This document shows, in pieces, positions 8,404 to 17,057 of a stretch of DNA of 49,014 nt; positions within the stretch are counted from its first letter, which is position 1, and the number at the start of each line of letters is the position of its first letter. The notes under the pieces were generated by a model that saw only the letters and a program-made list of their open reading frames with translations, was not told where the DNA came from and made no database searches. Both the position numbers and the translations under genes were made by a program. Source of the DNA: Lachnospiraceae bacterium (GTDB lineage Bacteria > Bacillota_A > Clostridia > Lachnospirales > Lachnospiraceae); the NCBI GenBank assembly GCA_009774465.1, contig VSNT01000009.1, positions 1 through 49,014 of the forward strand. Direction: 5' to 3'.

Positions 8404-8679
8404 TCATTCACTTCTGCAAATTATATAATCTGTTTTTCCAAACATTTCCTTTACAGCGGCAAAAAAGATATCCCTGTCTTCTTCACTGCTTATATCACCA
8501 TGAAAAAAGAATACAGGTACATGATATACATTTTCCAGCTCTTCTTTAATCATCCTGCCAAGCTCTTTGTTCTTGTCCATAAATGCAATGTTACATCCCT
8601 GACTGGCGTGTTTCTCTAAAATGGAGTACTCTTTGGCGCCTGTTTTTCCGGCTAATACACATACTTTTGTTTTCGCCAT
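8404..8679 (-). CDS. Small Rossmann-like protein resembling the N-terminal half of an SDR
   Basis: The product of about 91 residues reads as one beta-alpha-beta-alpha-beta unit: VCVLAGKTGAKEYSILEKHASQG, then NIAFMDKNKE, then FFFHGDISSEED. This matches the first half of a short-chain dehydrogenase (glycine turn, acidic residue after the second strand, D after the third), but the TGxxxGxG turn is degenerate and the catalytic Tyr-Lys half is absent. The start at 8677-8679 has purine-rich GGAAAGG just upstream; an in-frame TTG 36 bases earlier lacks such a site. It ends 14 bp before the metallo-hydrolase start. It may be an intact small nucleotide-binding protein or a decayed enzyme. Confidence 0.6.
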   Translation of the reverse strand: MAKTKVCVLAGKTGAKEYSILEKHASQGCNIAFMDKNKELGRMIKEELENVYHVPVFFFHGDISSEEDRDIFFAAVKEMFGKTDYIICRSE

Positions 8680-8787
8680 GACCTTTCCACACCTTTCTTC
8701 TGCCTGTGACGACAAAATTTTTCAATTATCGTAGTCAAATTATACCATACCAGAATATGATATAGCAAACAAATAAGGTCATCTATC

Positions 8788-9375
8788 ATGACGATTTCAA
8801 TATATTTTTTTATACTATTGGTTATAGTGCTATCCCTGGACGCTTTTGCAGCAGGATTTTCCTATGGAATGGGGAAGGTTTCTGTCCCATTTCCTTCTCT
8901 TATTATCATAGCCCTGTTGTCAGGCTCCATGTTGACAGCCTCCATGCTTGCCGGAAATTTTATTCTGGGACTGATTCCTGCCGGCCTTACAAAAGGAATC
9001 TCCTTTTTCGTTCTGTTTCTGCTTTCCCTATACAAATTTTATGATGCTCTGCCCCGGCTTCATTTAAAAACACATGGGCTTACCACCGACACAATTTCAG
9101 AAAAAGTTAATAAAGAAAATAAGGCGATTCTCTCAGGAAAAGAAGCTGCCCTCCTTGCCTTTGCCCTTTCCGTTGACAATATTTCCGCAGGGCTTTGCAC
9201 CGGCGCACTCCCCCTGCCTGTTTTTGTACTGCTCCTTATTACAACTGCAATTCATTTTGTTTCCATCAAACTGGGGATTTTGACAGGAAGCCTTCTTGCA
9301 GAAAAAAGCTCACACCGCTTCACCTGGCTGGGGGGCCTCATTCTTATGATCCTCGCTTTCTACCGCCTTTTTTAA
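8788..9375 (+). CDS. ytaF: Sporulation membrane protein YtaF (MntP-like family)
   Basis: The 195-residue protein has about six membrane helices in two halves, each with the family signature: LSLDAFAAGFSYG near residues 15-27 and LSVDNISAGLCTG near 131-143. This inverted duplication with Asp in the membrane is shared with the manganese exporter MntP, while the length and central hydrophilic loop (about residues 93-118) fit YtaF, a protein named for sporulation in Bacillus. Its substrate is unknown. It is divergent from the metallo-hydrolase operon. Its last 66 bases overlap the end of the convergent calcium ATPase gene. Confidence 0.85.
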   Translation: MTISIYFFILLVIVLSLDAFAAGFSYGMGKVSVPFPSLIIIALLSGSMLTASMLAGNFILGLIPAGLTKGISFFVLFLLSLYKFYDALPRLHLKTHGLTTDTISEKVNKENKAILSGKEAALLAFALSVDNISAGLCTGALPLPVFVLLLITTAIHFVSIKLGILTGSLLAEKSSHRFTWLGGLILMILAFYRLF

Positions 9376-12039
9376 ACTGATTTCTCCGGCTCCTTTCTGT
9401 AACGCTTCTGAAAGTACTAAAAGTTCATGAATCAAAAGAGGCATACTGGATAAGGCTCCAAGTATCAGCCATTCCGAAAGACTCAGTCTGCTGGTTCCAA
9501 AAAGTGATACAAAATAGGGAATTTCCGTTACCAGAGCCTGCAGGGCAATTCCCACTCCCCATGCCAAAAGCATATAGGGATTGTCCAAATGCTTCATTTT
9601 AAATACGGATTTGTTTACGTCTCTCATGCCAATTGCATGCATAAGCTGACTCATTCCAAGTACGGTAAACGCATGTGTCTGTGCTCTGAATAACACCGGC
9701 TCAAGCCTTAAAATCTTTTCCAGATTCTGTATGGTAATGGGAAGTCCTTCTTTTGTAAGCTCCATATAGGGAATTGTCAAAAATGCCAGCAGGCTGATAA
9801 TGCCTATTACCACGCCATAACACAACGTACAGGCCAATCCGCCATGTGAAAAAAGACCATCCGTGCTTTTCCTTGGAGGCTCCTTCATTAATGCATCACC
9901 GTCATTTTTGTCCATTCCAAGGGCAAGCGCCGGAAGGGAATCGGTAATCAGATTAATCCAGAGAATATGGCTGGCTTTTAAGGGAACCGGAAAACCGGCC
10001 AGCACTGCCGCCAGCATGGTAATAATTTCTCCAAAGTTGGAAGAAAGCAAAAATAAAATGGTCTTGCGGATATTCTCGTAAATTCCCCTGCCTTCCTTCA
10101 TGGCTTTTTCTATGGTAGCAAAATTATCATCTGTAAGAACCAGATCCGCTGCACTGCGCGCTACATCCGTTCCTTCCTTTCCCATTGCAATACCCACATC
10201 CGCTGCCTTTAACGAAGGAGCATCATTTACCCCGTCCCCTGTCATGGCGACTACCTTGCCCCTTGATTTTAGTGCCTCCACAATACGCACCTTATGTTCC
10301 GGAGAAACTCTGGCAAATACATGAATCTTTTCCACCCGCTCTCCAAACTCCCTGCCGGACAGTTCATCTATTTCCGCACCTGTCATGCATTCCTTTTTTT
10401 CTTTTGCAATCCCAAGCTTTTTTGCAATTGCAAAGGCAGTATCTATATGGTCGCCTGTAATCATAACCGTATCCACATGGGCTCTTTGAAAGCTTTCCAC
10501 CGCGCCTTTTGCCTCCTGCCTTGGAGGATCAATCATCCCCACCAGCCCTAAAAAGGTCATGTTTTTTTCGTCCTTTAAGTCTCCTTTTCTTTTGGCCGCC
10601 ACAGCCAAAACCCGATAAGCCCTGCCAGCCATCTCCTCCACCGCAGCCTTTGCCTCCTTTTTTGCTTTAGAAGAAAAGGTCATTTCCCTTCCATGCATCC
10701 ATATGCTCTGGCATTGGTCGATCATTTCATCTGCCGCCCCTTTTATGTAGGCAATTTTCCCCTGTCCGTTTTTATGAACGGTGGTCATCCGCTTCCTCTC
10801 CGAATCAAAAGCACGCTCATCTATTCTGGGCATCTTTCCTTCCATTTCCGCCTTATCAAAACCATGCTCTTTCGCCAGATCAAGGAGTGCAAGCTCTGTG
10901 GGATCGCCCAGTCTTTTATCCCCTATTACAGCATCATTACATAAGGTGCATGCCTCCCAAAACAAACCACAGTCCCGGTCATTTAATTCTTTTTCCTTAA
11001 TAATCTCTCCGTCCAGATAACATTCTTCCACCTTCATTCTGTTTTGGGTGAGTGTGCCTGTTTTATCGGAACACACTGTATTTACAGCTCCCAGCGTTTC
11101 AACGGAAGGAAGTTTTCTGACAATGGTCCCTACCTTTACCATTCGGGACACGCTTAATGCAAGCACAATTGTTACAATTGCCGCCAGGCCCTCCGGCACC
11201 GCCGCCACAGCAAGAGAAATTGCAGTAAGAAGCATATCTCCAATGTCCCTGCGCTGCAGCACTGCCACTAAAAATAAAAAGGCACATACGCTCACTGCAA
11301 CCATGCTGAGCAGTTTTCCCATATCTGCCAGTCTTTTCTGCAGGGGAGTCATTTCATTGCTGCCGCCATCAATCAGGCCTGCAATTCTGCCTATTTCCGT
11401 TTCCATTCCCGTAGCTGTAACAATCCCTTCTCCCCTGCCATAGGTAACAGTTGTGGACATATAGGCCATATTGGTCTTATCCCCTATTCCTGTCACATTC
11501 TCCGGCAGTTCCCGGGTAGTCTTGTCCACCGGAACAGACTCGCCTGTAAATGCGGATTCCTCTATTTTCAGGTTGACTGCAGTCAAAAGCCGAAGATCCG
11601 CAGGCACCTGCCTTCCTGCCTCCAGATATACAATATCTCCGGGCACCAGTCTGCTGCCTGGTATTTCATATTTTTCTCCCTCACGCATAACCAGCGCTTT
11701 GGGACTGGACAACTGCTTTAAGGCCTCGATAGCCTTACGGGCCTTGTCCTCCTGTATTACCCCTACCACTGAATTTAAAAAGATAACTGCCGCTATAATC
11801 GCCGCATCTCCGGCTTCCTTTAAAAACAGGGAAATTGCTATTGCCGCCATTAAAATATAAATCAGCGGATCATTAAGCTGCTCCATAAAAAGAGCGATTG
11901 CTCCCTTTTTCTTCTGCTCTTTAAGCTGGTTTGTCCCATATTTTTGTATTCTTGCCTCCGCCTCCATCTGGGAAAGACCTTTTTCACTGCTGCTTTCTAA
12001 CGCCCTTATCACCTCTGTCGTGTTTTTAGCTGCATACAT
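9310..12039 (-). CDS. Calcium-transporting P-type ATPase (P2 type)
   Basis: The 909-residue protein has all parts of a P2 ATPase in order: N-terminal cation-ATPase domain, helices M1-M2, actuator with FTGES, M4 with VPEGLAAIV, the phosphorylated CSDKTGTLTQN, the KGA nucleotide-site motif, TGDGVNDAPSLK, M6 with NLITDSLPALALGMD, and a C-terminal membrane domain. The M4 and M6 residues are those of SERCA/PMCA calcium pumps, so calcium export is likely, though manganese cannot be excluded. I choose the ATG at 12037-12039 because the upstream in-frame ATG is part of its ATGGAGG ribosome site. The 3' end overlaps ytaF tail to tail by 66 bp. Confidence 0.92.
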   Translation of the reverse strand: MYAAKNTTEVIRALESSSEKGLSQMEAEARIQKYGTNQLKEQKKKGAIALFMEQLNDPLIYILMAAIAISLFLKEAGDAAIIAAVIFLNSVVGVIQEDKARKAIEALKQLSSPKALVMREGEKYEIPGSRLVPGDIVYLEAGRQVPADLRLLTAVNLKIEESAFTGESVPVDKTTRELPENVTGIGDKTNMAYMSTTVTYGRGEGIVTATGMETEIGRIAGLIDGGSNEMTPLQKRLADMGKLLSMVAVSVCAFLFLVAVLQRRDIGDMLLTAISLAVAAVPEGLAAIVTIVLALSVSRMVKVGTIVRKLPSVETLGAVNTVCSDKTGTLTQNRMKVEECYLDGEIIKEKELNDRDCGLFWEACTLCNDAVIGDKRLGDPTELALLDLAKEHGFDKAEMEGKMPRIDERAFDSERKRMTTVHKNGQGKIAYIKGAADEMIDQCQSIWMHGREMTFSSKAKKEAKAAVEEMAGRAYRVLAVAAKRKGDLKDEKNMTFLGLVGMIDPPRQEAKGAVESFQRAHVDTVMITGDHIDTAFAIAKKLGIAKEKKECMTGAEIDELSGREFGERVEKIHVFARVSPEHKVRIVEALKSRGKVVAMTGDGVNDAPSLKAADVGIAMGKEGTDVARSAADLVLTDDNFATIEKAMKEGRGIYENIRKTILFLLSSNFGEIITMLAAVLAGFPVPLKASHILWINLITDSLPALALGMDKNDGDALMKEPPRKSTDGLFSHGGLACTLCYGVVIGIISLLAFLTIPYMELTKEGLPITIQNLEKILRLEPVLFRAQTHAFTVLGMSQLMHAIGMRDVNKSVFKMKHLDNPYMLLAWGVGIALQALVTEIPYFVSLFGTSRLSLSEWLILGALSSMPLLIHELLVLSEALQKGAGEISLKKAVESEDHKNEAPQPGEAV

Positions 12040-12158
12040 AGCGACCTCCATATTTCTAAAGCTTACTTAATCTCCTATGATTTTATATGCAGGGTGCAAA
12101 AGGATTATTCCATTCATATAGGAAGAGATTCCGACATGCTTCTAAAGACATCTAAAAA

Positions 12159-12182
12159 GAGTGTGCGCTTTCGCACACACTC
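12159..12182 (-). terminator. Terminator of the Cys-repeat protein gene
   Basis: GAGTGTGCG (12159-12167) pairs with the segment 12172-12182 with a two-base bulge, and on the minus strand five T follow. It stands just after the stop at 12205, so it ends the gene for the Cys-repeat protein before the calcium ATPase promoter region. Confidence 0.75.
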
Positions 12183-12204
12183 TCCATTTATTTTTCCATT
12201 TCAT

Positions 12205-13392
12205 TTATCTGCCTATTGCAGGCGTATAATTATCAAAGTAGCTGAAATTGCACCTGACGCAGGTATAAGCTGTATACCCCTGTGTTTCTTTGGTCGCAGG
12301 TATCACCACAGCCCGAAACGTATGATTATTTAAGTCCTTATCAATATTCTCTGCATAGCTGCTTCCGCAACTGCACACATAGGAAATAATTCCCTTTTCC
12401 GAGCAGTTTGCTGTTTTCAACACATAAGACCGAAAACTGTGCTGATGCGGTGTTGGCCCCGATGAAGGGCTTGTAGATGAGCCTGCGCTGGCAGAAGCAC
12501 CCGGACTTGTGCTTGGCCTTGCGGTTGCACTGGGCCTTGCCGATGCACTGGATCCGGCGCTTGCATTTGCATCTGCGGAGGAAGAAGGACTTGATGTCAG
12601 TACATTAACCGGCCTTGAATCCAGCACGACTCCGCACACATTACAGGTTCTCTGTTCCCTTCCCATTCGCGTTGTTGTAGGTTCCTCCACTACTGTCCAG
12701 TCTGTTGCCACATGACCGTCAGCAGGTATCATTTCCGTATAGAAATTGCCGCAGCTGCAGGTATATTTTCTAAGTCCTGCTAAAATACAGGTTGCTTCTC
12801 TTTCTATTGTAGATGTATATTGATGAACATGTGATGCATCCGGTTTATTTGAAGTTCCCGTGCCGGAACCTTCCCCTTCTTCTTCGCTTTCAAAAGGGAT
12901 GCTTTCCTGGGCTATAATGTCGTCACAGTAAATACATTTCTTTACCCGCAGTCCTTCTCTGTCCGCAGTGGGTACCCGGACTACTTCCCAGTCATCCGGC
13001 ACATGCCCGGTTGACATAATATCCACATAGTAAGAATCGCCGCACTCGCAAGTGTACTTAAGCCTTCCTGCCTTATAACAGGTCGCTTTTTCTTCAACAC
13101 TTTCTTCATAGTCATGTACATGATTTTCTGAATTTTCCACCTGGCTGACAGGCCTTGGCGTTTCTCTCACCTCCGGAGTTGCCGACGCATCCGGTTCCGC
13201 TATATCCGGCGCTGTCGTAGGTACTCCTGACTGCTGTGAGCCTGCTGACTCTTCAACAGTTTGAGAAGTTTCTTTACTCCCCTTCTCTCCTCCTCCTGCT
13301 AAAGAATAGCCAATGATGCCGACTGTTGCCAGACATGCCACCACTGCCATAACTCCCAGAATACCGGTCAACACTTTTAAAACTCCACTCAT
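12205..13392 (-). CDS. Membrane-anchored protein with three five-cysteine repeats
   Basis: The 395-residue protein has one N-terminal membrane helix (residues about 6-31), an acidic Ser/Thr/Pro stretch, then three repeats at about 91-166, 188-264 and 316-388. Each begins with H-x-H, has ATC or ANC, then a C-x-C with Gly, an aromatic and a further C-x2-C. Cysteines are C105, 115, 117, 153, 156; C202, 212, 214, 250, 253; C330, 340, 342, 378, 381, the same spacing C-x9-C-x-C-x35-C-x2-C in all three. A Ser/Ala/Pro linker (about 267-315) separates repeats 2 and 3. Similar repeats occur in clostridial surface proteins as I recall. The protein probably lies outside the membrane. Metal binding is an inference; function is unknown. 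Confidence 0.75.
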   Translation of the reverse strand: MSGVLKVLTGILGVMAVVACLATVGIIGYSLAGGGEKGSKETSQTVEESAGSQQSGVPTTAPDIAEPDASATPEVRETPRPVSQVENSENHVHDYEESVEEKATCYKAGRLKYTCECGDSYYVDIMSTGHVPDDWEVVRVPTADREGLRVKKCIYCDDIIAQESIPFESEEEGEGSGTGTSNKPDASHVHQYTSTIEREATCILAGLRKYTCSCGNFYTEMIPADGHVATDWTVVEEPTTTRMGREQRTCNVCGVVLDSRPVNVLTSSPSSSADANASAGSSASARPSATARPSTSPGASASAGSSTSPSSGPTPHQHSFRSYVLKTANCSEKGIISYVCSCGSSYAENIDKDLNNHTFRAVVIPATKETQGYTAYTCVRCNFSYFDNYTPAIGR

Positions 13393-13496
13393 TTATACTC
13401 TCCTAAATCTGTCATTTTAAATGATTTCACTAAAATTCCCGATATTCTAAGTATATATTTTTTGTTGTTTTTTGTAAAGATGTTTAGAGATTCTCT

Positions 13497-14174
13497 TTAC
13501 TCGCTTACCATACTTTTCACCTTGAGAATTCCTTTGGAAACAGGCGGAAGCAGGATAAGAACGGAGGTAATCAAAGCCTCCAGTCCCAGGTAAGCTCCAT
13601 TGTACACAAAAGAATACACCGGTGCAGTCATATTGTAGCCTGCAGCATAGCTTCCGAAGAAAATCATCCCTGATAAAAAGGTAAAGAAAAATCTTCCAAG
13701 AACCCCCAGTAAATATCCTTTCAAAAGCCCCTGCTTTTTATTAAAAAACAGTCCGGAAAGTCCCAATGCGCCAAAGGCAAATATGTAATCAGTAAGCATT
13801 TGTGGAATGCTGATGATATAGGGATTTGAAACCAGCTGCAAAAAACCGTATGCAATCGCCGCAGTCAGTCCGGTTCTAGGTCCAAACAAATAACCGATCA
13901 GACAGATAAACAGCATACTGCAGAGGGTAACGGAACCGCCCATAGGCATATCTATCAGCTTGATCTCGCTTGTCACCATAGCAAGCGCCATTGCCGCTGC
14001 AGAAAATACCAACTGTTTCGTACCAATTTTTTTCTTTCCATCTGCGTTACTGATAACGCAGCCCAGTAAAAGAATCAGCAGCATGACCGCAACCAGTACG
14101 CCATAGCCGATTCCCGTCAGTTGAAAAGAGTTTCCCCATTCCTCATCAATGATTTCCGTTACAAAAATAGACAT
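13497..14174 (-). CDS. thiT: Thiamine ECF transporter S component ThiT
   Basis: The 225-residue protein has six or seven membrane helices and the ThiT-type segment MPMGGSVTLCSMLFI, followed by GYLFGPRTGLTAA and a C-terminal helix pair. ThiT binds thiamine and works with an ECF ATPase and T subunit. The assignment is strengthened by the TPP riboswitch directly upstream. About 30 extra residues precede the usual ThiT start and hold a first helix. The ATG at 14172-14174 follows GGAGG at a spacing of seven U residues, inside a hairpin. The gene stands 330 bp downstream of ecfT but has its own promoter. Confidence 0.88.
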   Translation of the reverse strand: MSIFVTEIIDEEWGNSFQLTGIGYGVLVAVMLLILLLGCVISNADGKKKIGTKQLVFSAAAMALAMVTSEIKLIDMPMGGSVTLCSMLFICLIGYLFGPRTGLTAAIAYGFLQLVSNPYIISIPQMLTDYIFAFGALGLSGLFFNKKQGLLKGYLLGVLGRFFFTFLSGMIFFGSYAAGYNMTAPVYSFVYNGAYLGLEALITSVLILLPPVSKGILKVKSMVSE

Positions 14175-14205
14175 AAAAAAACCTCCTTGCTTTCATCGCA
14201 GGAGG
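14175..14205 (-). promoter_or_regulatory. Expression platform: terminator hairpin that also hides the thiT ribosome site
   Basis: On the minus strand CCTCCT (14200-14205 complement side) pairs with AGGAGG (14182-14187 side), with two more G-C pairs beneath a seven-base loop, and seven U follow directly before the AUG. The 3' arm of the hairpin is the Shine-Dalgarno sequence itself. The same stem could therefore stop transcription and block translation when thiamine pyrophosphate binds the riboswitch. Confidence 0.7.
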
Positions 14206-14311
14206 AGTCTTTTCCTTTCATAAATGGGTAGTTTTATTGGTTAGAAGGTATGAAACAATTATTGAATCATTGTTTATGGTTATAAAACTGCCACATTTAT
14301 AAAAATCTGCT

Positions 14312-14402
14312 TCCCTACGCCGGTATTATCCGGTTCAAGTAATGAGGGTTAGTGTAAAAGATGTCTGGCTCTCACACAATCTCAGCTTGCGCTCCCCTAG
14401 CG
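14312..14402 (-). ncRNA. TPP riboswitch (THI element)
   Basis: The minus strand carries the conserved TPP aptamer in order: GGGGAGC, then CTGAGA, ACCCTC, GAACCGGATAATACCGGCG and TAGGGA. All conserved sequence blocks of the family are present at normal spacing. It stands between a sigma-A promoter and thiT and should turn thiT off when thiamine pyrophosphate is plentiful. Confidence 0.95.
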
Positions 14403-14424
14403 AATTGTTATTTAATTCGTATTA

Positions 14425-14453
14425 AAAATAAACCACATTTATGCCTTTGTCAA
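14425..14453 (-). promoter_or_regulatory. Sigma-A promoter of the riboswitch-thiT unit
   Basis: On the minus strand a consensus TTGACA (14448-14453) is followed after exactly 17 bases by TATTTT (14425-14430). It lies about 25 bases above the aptamer. It separates thiT transcription from the ecfT gene upstream. Confidence 0.75.
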
Positions 14454-14504
14454 GATATTCTTAAAAAAATTTGCAACAGTTCGCCACATTCATAAAAACG
14501 TCTG

Positions 14505-15332
14505 TTACACAAATGGATTATAAAACCTGCTTCTGTCGGCAAAGGTGATAGTTAACGCCGCAACCATAAAGATTACTGAAAAGGCAATGGTAAGGTAATC
14601 GTTTCTGCGCAGCTTCTTTTCCATATACCAGGTGCGTTTCTTATGCTTTCCATAACCCCGGAGCTCCATTGCATTGCTGACGATATCAATTCGATCCATA
14701 CTGGAAAAAATCAGCGGAAAAATAATGGAGGAAGTATTTTTAATTCTGGAAAAAAGGGATGCCTTGCCTGACATTTCAATTCCCCTTGCCTCCTGGGCAT
14801 GTTTAATCTTGGTAAACTCCCCCTGCACGTCCGGAATATATCTCAATGCAATGGAAATGGCATAGCCCACATTATAGCTGATCCCGATTTTGTTCATGGA
14901 TGCCGCAAATTCACTTGGATTGGTAGTTACCAAAAACATAAACACTGCAGGAATCACCGTAAAATACTTGATGATTACATTAAATTCATAAAAAAGCTGT
15001 TCTTTTGTCACATCATAATGCCCTGCAATATGGAAAAGAACTGTCCTTGTTCCATAAATATGCGTTCCCTGATCGGGAGAAAATATGAAAATTGCAACCA
15101 CATTAAGCGTCAGAAACAACATAATCATCTTAAACACAGCCCCTACCTGTTTCCACTGTGTCTTTGATATCCTGAAAATAATCAGACTGAAAATCACCAT
15201 AATAATTAAAATTCTGGTATCATATGTGAGCATACTGGTTAAGCACCAGAGAAGGAAAAAAATCAGCTTGCTCACTCCGCTTAACTGGTGAATCCAGGTA
15301 TCTTTTTCTTCATAAGCCAGTATTTTAGACAT
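14505..15332 (-). CDS. ecfT: ECF transporter T component (transmembrane)
   Basis: The 275-residue protein has several membrane helices and two coupling-helix motifs, AQEARGIE near residue 180 and AMELRGYG near 230, the Ala-Arg-Gly signatures through which EcfT grips the two ATPase domains. It forms the membrane scaffold for S components. Its start overlaps the end of the double ATPase gene by 8 bp, so the two are translated together. It may serve the neighbouring UPF0397 S component and possibly ThiT as well. Confidence 0.9.
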   Translation of the reverse strand: MSKILAYEEKDTWIHQLSGVSKLIFFLLWCLTSMLTYDTRILIIMVIFSLIIFRISKTQWKQVGAVFKMIMLFLTLNVVAIFIFSPDQGTHIYGTRTVLFHIAGHYDVTKEQLFYEFNVIIKYFTVIPAVFMFLVTTNPSEFAASMNKIGISYNVGYAISIALRYIPDVQGEFTKIKHAQEARGIEMSGKASLFSRIKNTSSIIFPLIFSSMDRIDIVSNAMELRGYGKHKKRTWYMEKKLRRNDYLTIAFSVIFMVAALTITFADRSRFYNPFV

Positions 15333-17052
15333 CCGCCCCTACCTCCTTTTGTATCCTGCTTTTCCGTTCATAGGCAATGAACCGCTCCACAAATTCAAAA
15401 GGCTGATCAATCTGGCAGCTAAGGGCCAGATCATATAAAGAGGTTTTCTTTAAATATGCCTTATCTGCAACCTCTTCATTAGTCAGTACCTTTGCCGGGG
15501 TATCGTCTGCAATCAAATGACCGTCTGCAATTACAATCGCCCGATCTGTATATTCCAGCATAAGATGCATGTCATGGGTAATCATGATAATGGTAATGCC
15601 GCAGGTTTCATTGATTTCCTTTAAAAACTCCATGATTTCCGTATAGTGCCGGTAATCCTGTCCTGCAGTAGGCTCGTCAAGTATCAGAACCTGAGGATCC
15701 ATTACAAGAATGGATGCAATAGAAACTCTTTTTTTCTGCCCGAAGCTTAAAGCTGACACCGGCCAGTTTCTAAAAGGATAAAGGCCGCAGATTTTTAATG
15801 TCTTATAAACTCTTTCCTTTATTTCCTCTTCCGGCACCCCCCGGAGCGCAAGCCCTAATGCAACCTCATCAAAGATCATGGGCTTTGAAATCATCTGGTT
15901 AGGACTCTGCATCACCAGCCCAATTCTTTCTCCCCGCTCTTTAATGGAAAGAGGCGCCATGTCTTCTCCATTTAAAAGAATTTTTCCTCTGGAGGGCTTA
16001 TAAAAACCACAGATTAAATTGGAAAGGGTAGATTTTCCAGCCCCGTTTTTCCCTACAATGCTGACCATTTCTCCTTTTTTAATATCAAAATGAATGTGCT
16101 GAAGAACAGGCTTTCCTTCCTGATAGGAAAAATACAGATCTTCCACCTTTAATATGGAAGAAGTTTCTTTTTTCTCCGGCTTTGGCGCTGCTTTTTCAAA
16201 CCAGTTTTTTACAGAGGCTTTATATCCTTCCAAATTCATGGTTTCAATATGCTGGGGATTATCCTCAGGAGAAATCACACAGCCGGCATGTTTTAATGCA
16301 GTAATATATAAAGGCTCCCTGATTCCCTGCCGGTTTAAAATATCTGTCGCTAAAAGCGCAGCCGGCGTGGTGTCCGCAACGATTCTTCCCTCTCCAATTA
16401 CCACGATCCGATCCACATCCCTGTAAAGCGCATCCTCAAGACGATGTTCAATAATTAAAATGGTTTTCTGCTTCTTTTTCTGTATCTGGTCTATCATATC
16501 TATGGCCCGCTTTCCGGTAGCCGGATCCAGATTAGCCAATGGCTCGTCAAAGAGCAGAATATCAACGTCATCCACCATAACGCCAGCCATAGACACCCGC
16601 TGCTTTTGACCGCCGGATAATTCTCCCGGAGCATTGTGAAGAAGCTTTTTCACGTCCACCATCTCTGCCGCTTCATCCACTTTTTTAAACATTTCCTCCT
16701 GAGACACCAGATTGTTTTCAAGAGCAAATGCAATATCTTCCGCTACCGTAAGACCGATAAACTGACCATCCGTATCCTGCAGCACTGTGCCTACAATTTT
16801 GGACAGACCGAATATTCCAAGTTTTGCCGGATCTTCCCCGGCAATCTGCAAAGTTCCCGTACTTTCCCCCGTATAAGAAAAAGGCACCAGCCCATTGATA
16901 CAATGGGCCAGTGTTGACTTTCCTGATCCGGAAGGGCCTGCGATCAAAACCTTCTCTCCGGGCATAATCGCAAGATTAATGTCCTTAAGCGTGGGTTCTG
17001 TCTGCGCTCGATATTTAAATGAAAAATCTTTAAACTCGATAATAGGCGCCAT
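15325..17052 (-). CDS. Double-domain ECF ATPase
   Basis: The 575-residue protein is two ABC ATPase domains joined in one chain. Domain 1 has Walker A GPSGSGKST, signature LSGGQKQRV and Walker B ILLFDEPLANLD. Domain 2 has GKNGAGKST, the variant signature LSFGQKKRV and VLILDEPTAGQD. A linker of about 60 residues lies between. Such fused ATPases replace the EcfA-EcfA' pair in dedicated ECF transporters. I start it at the ATG at 17050-17052, preceded by AGAGG; an in-frame extension upstream overlaps the S component and has no homology to ABC proteins. It lies between the S and T genes in one operon. Confidence 0.92.
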   Translation of the reverse strand: MAPIIEFKDFSFKYRAQTEPTLKDINLAIMPGEKVLIAGPSGSGKSTLAHCINGLVPFSYTGESTGTLQIAGEDPAKLGIFGLSKIVGTVLQDTDGQFIGLTVAEDIAFALENNLVSQEEMFKKVDEAAEMVDVKKLLHNAPGELSGGQKQRVSMAGVMVDDVDILLFDEPLANLDPATGKRAIDMIDQIQKKKQKTILIIEHRLEDALYRDVDRIVVIGEGRIVADTTPAALLATDILNRQGIREPLYITALKHAGCVISPEDNPQHIETMNLEGYKASVKNWFEKAAPKPEKKETSSILKVEDLYFSYQEGKPVLQHIHFDIKKGEMVSIVGKNGAGKSTLSNLICGFYKPSRGKILLNGEDMAPLSIKERGERIGLVMQSPNQMISKPMIFDEVALGLALRGVPEEEIKERVYKTLKICGLYPFRNWPVSALSFGQKKRVSIASILVMDPQVLILDEPTAGQDYRHYTEIMEFLKEINETCGITIIMITHDMHLMLEYTDRAIVIADGHLIADDTPAKVLTNEEVADKAYLKKTSLYDLALSCQIDQPFEFVERFIAYERKSRIQKEVGADV

Positions 17053-17057
17053 ATTAT

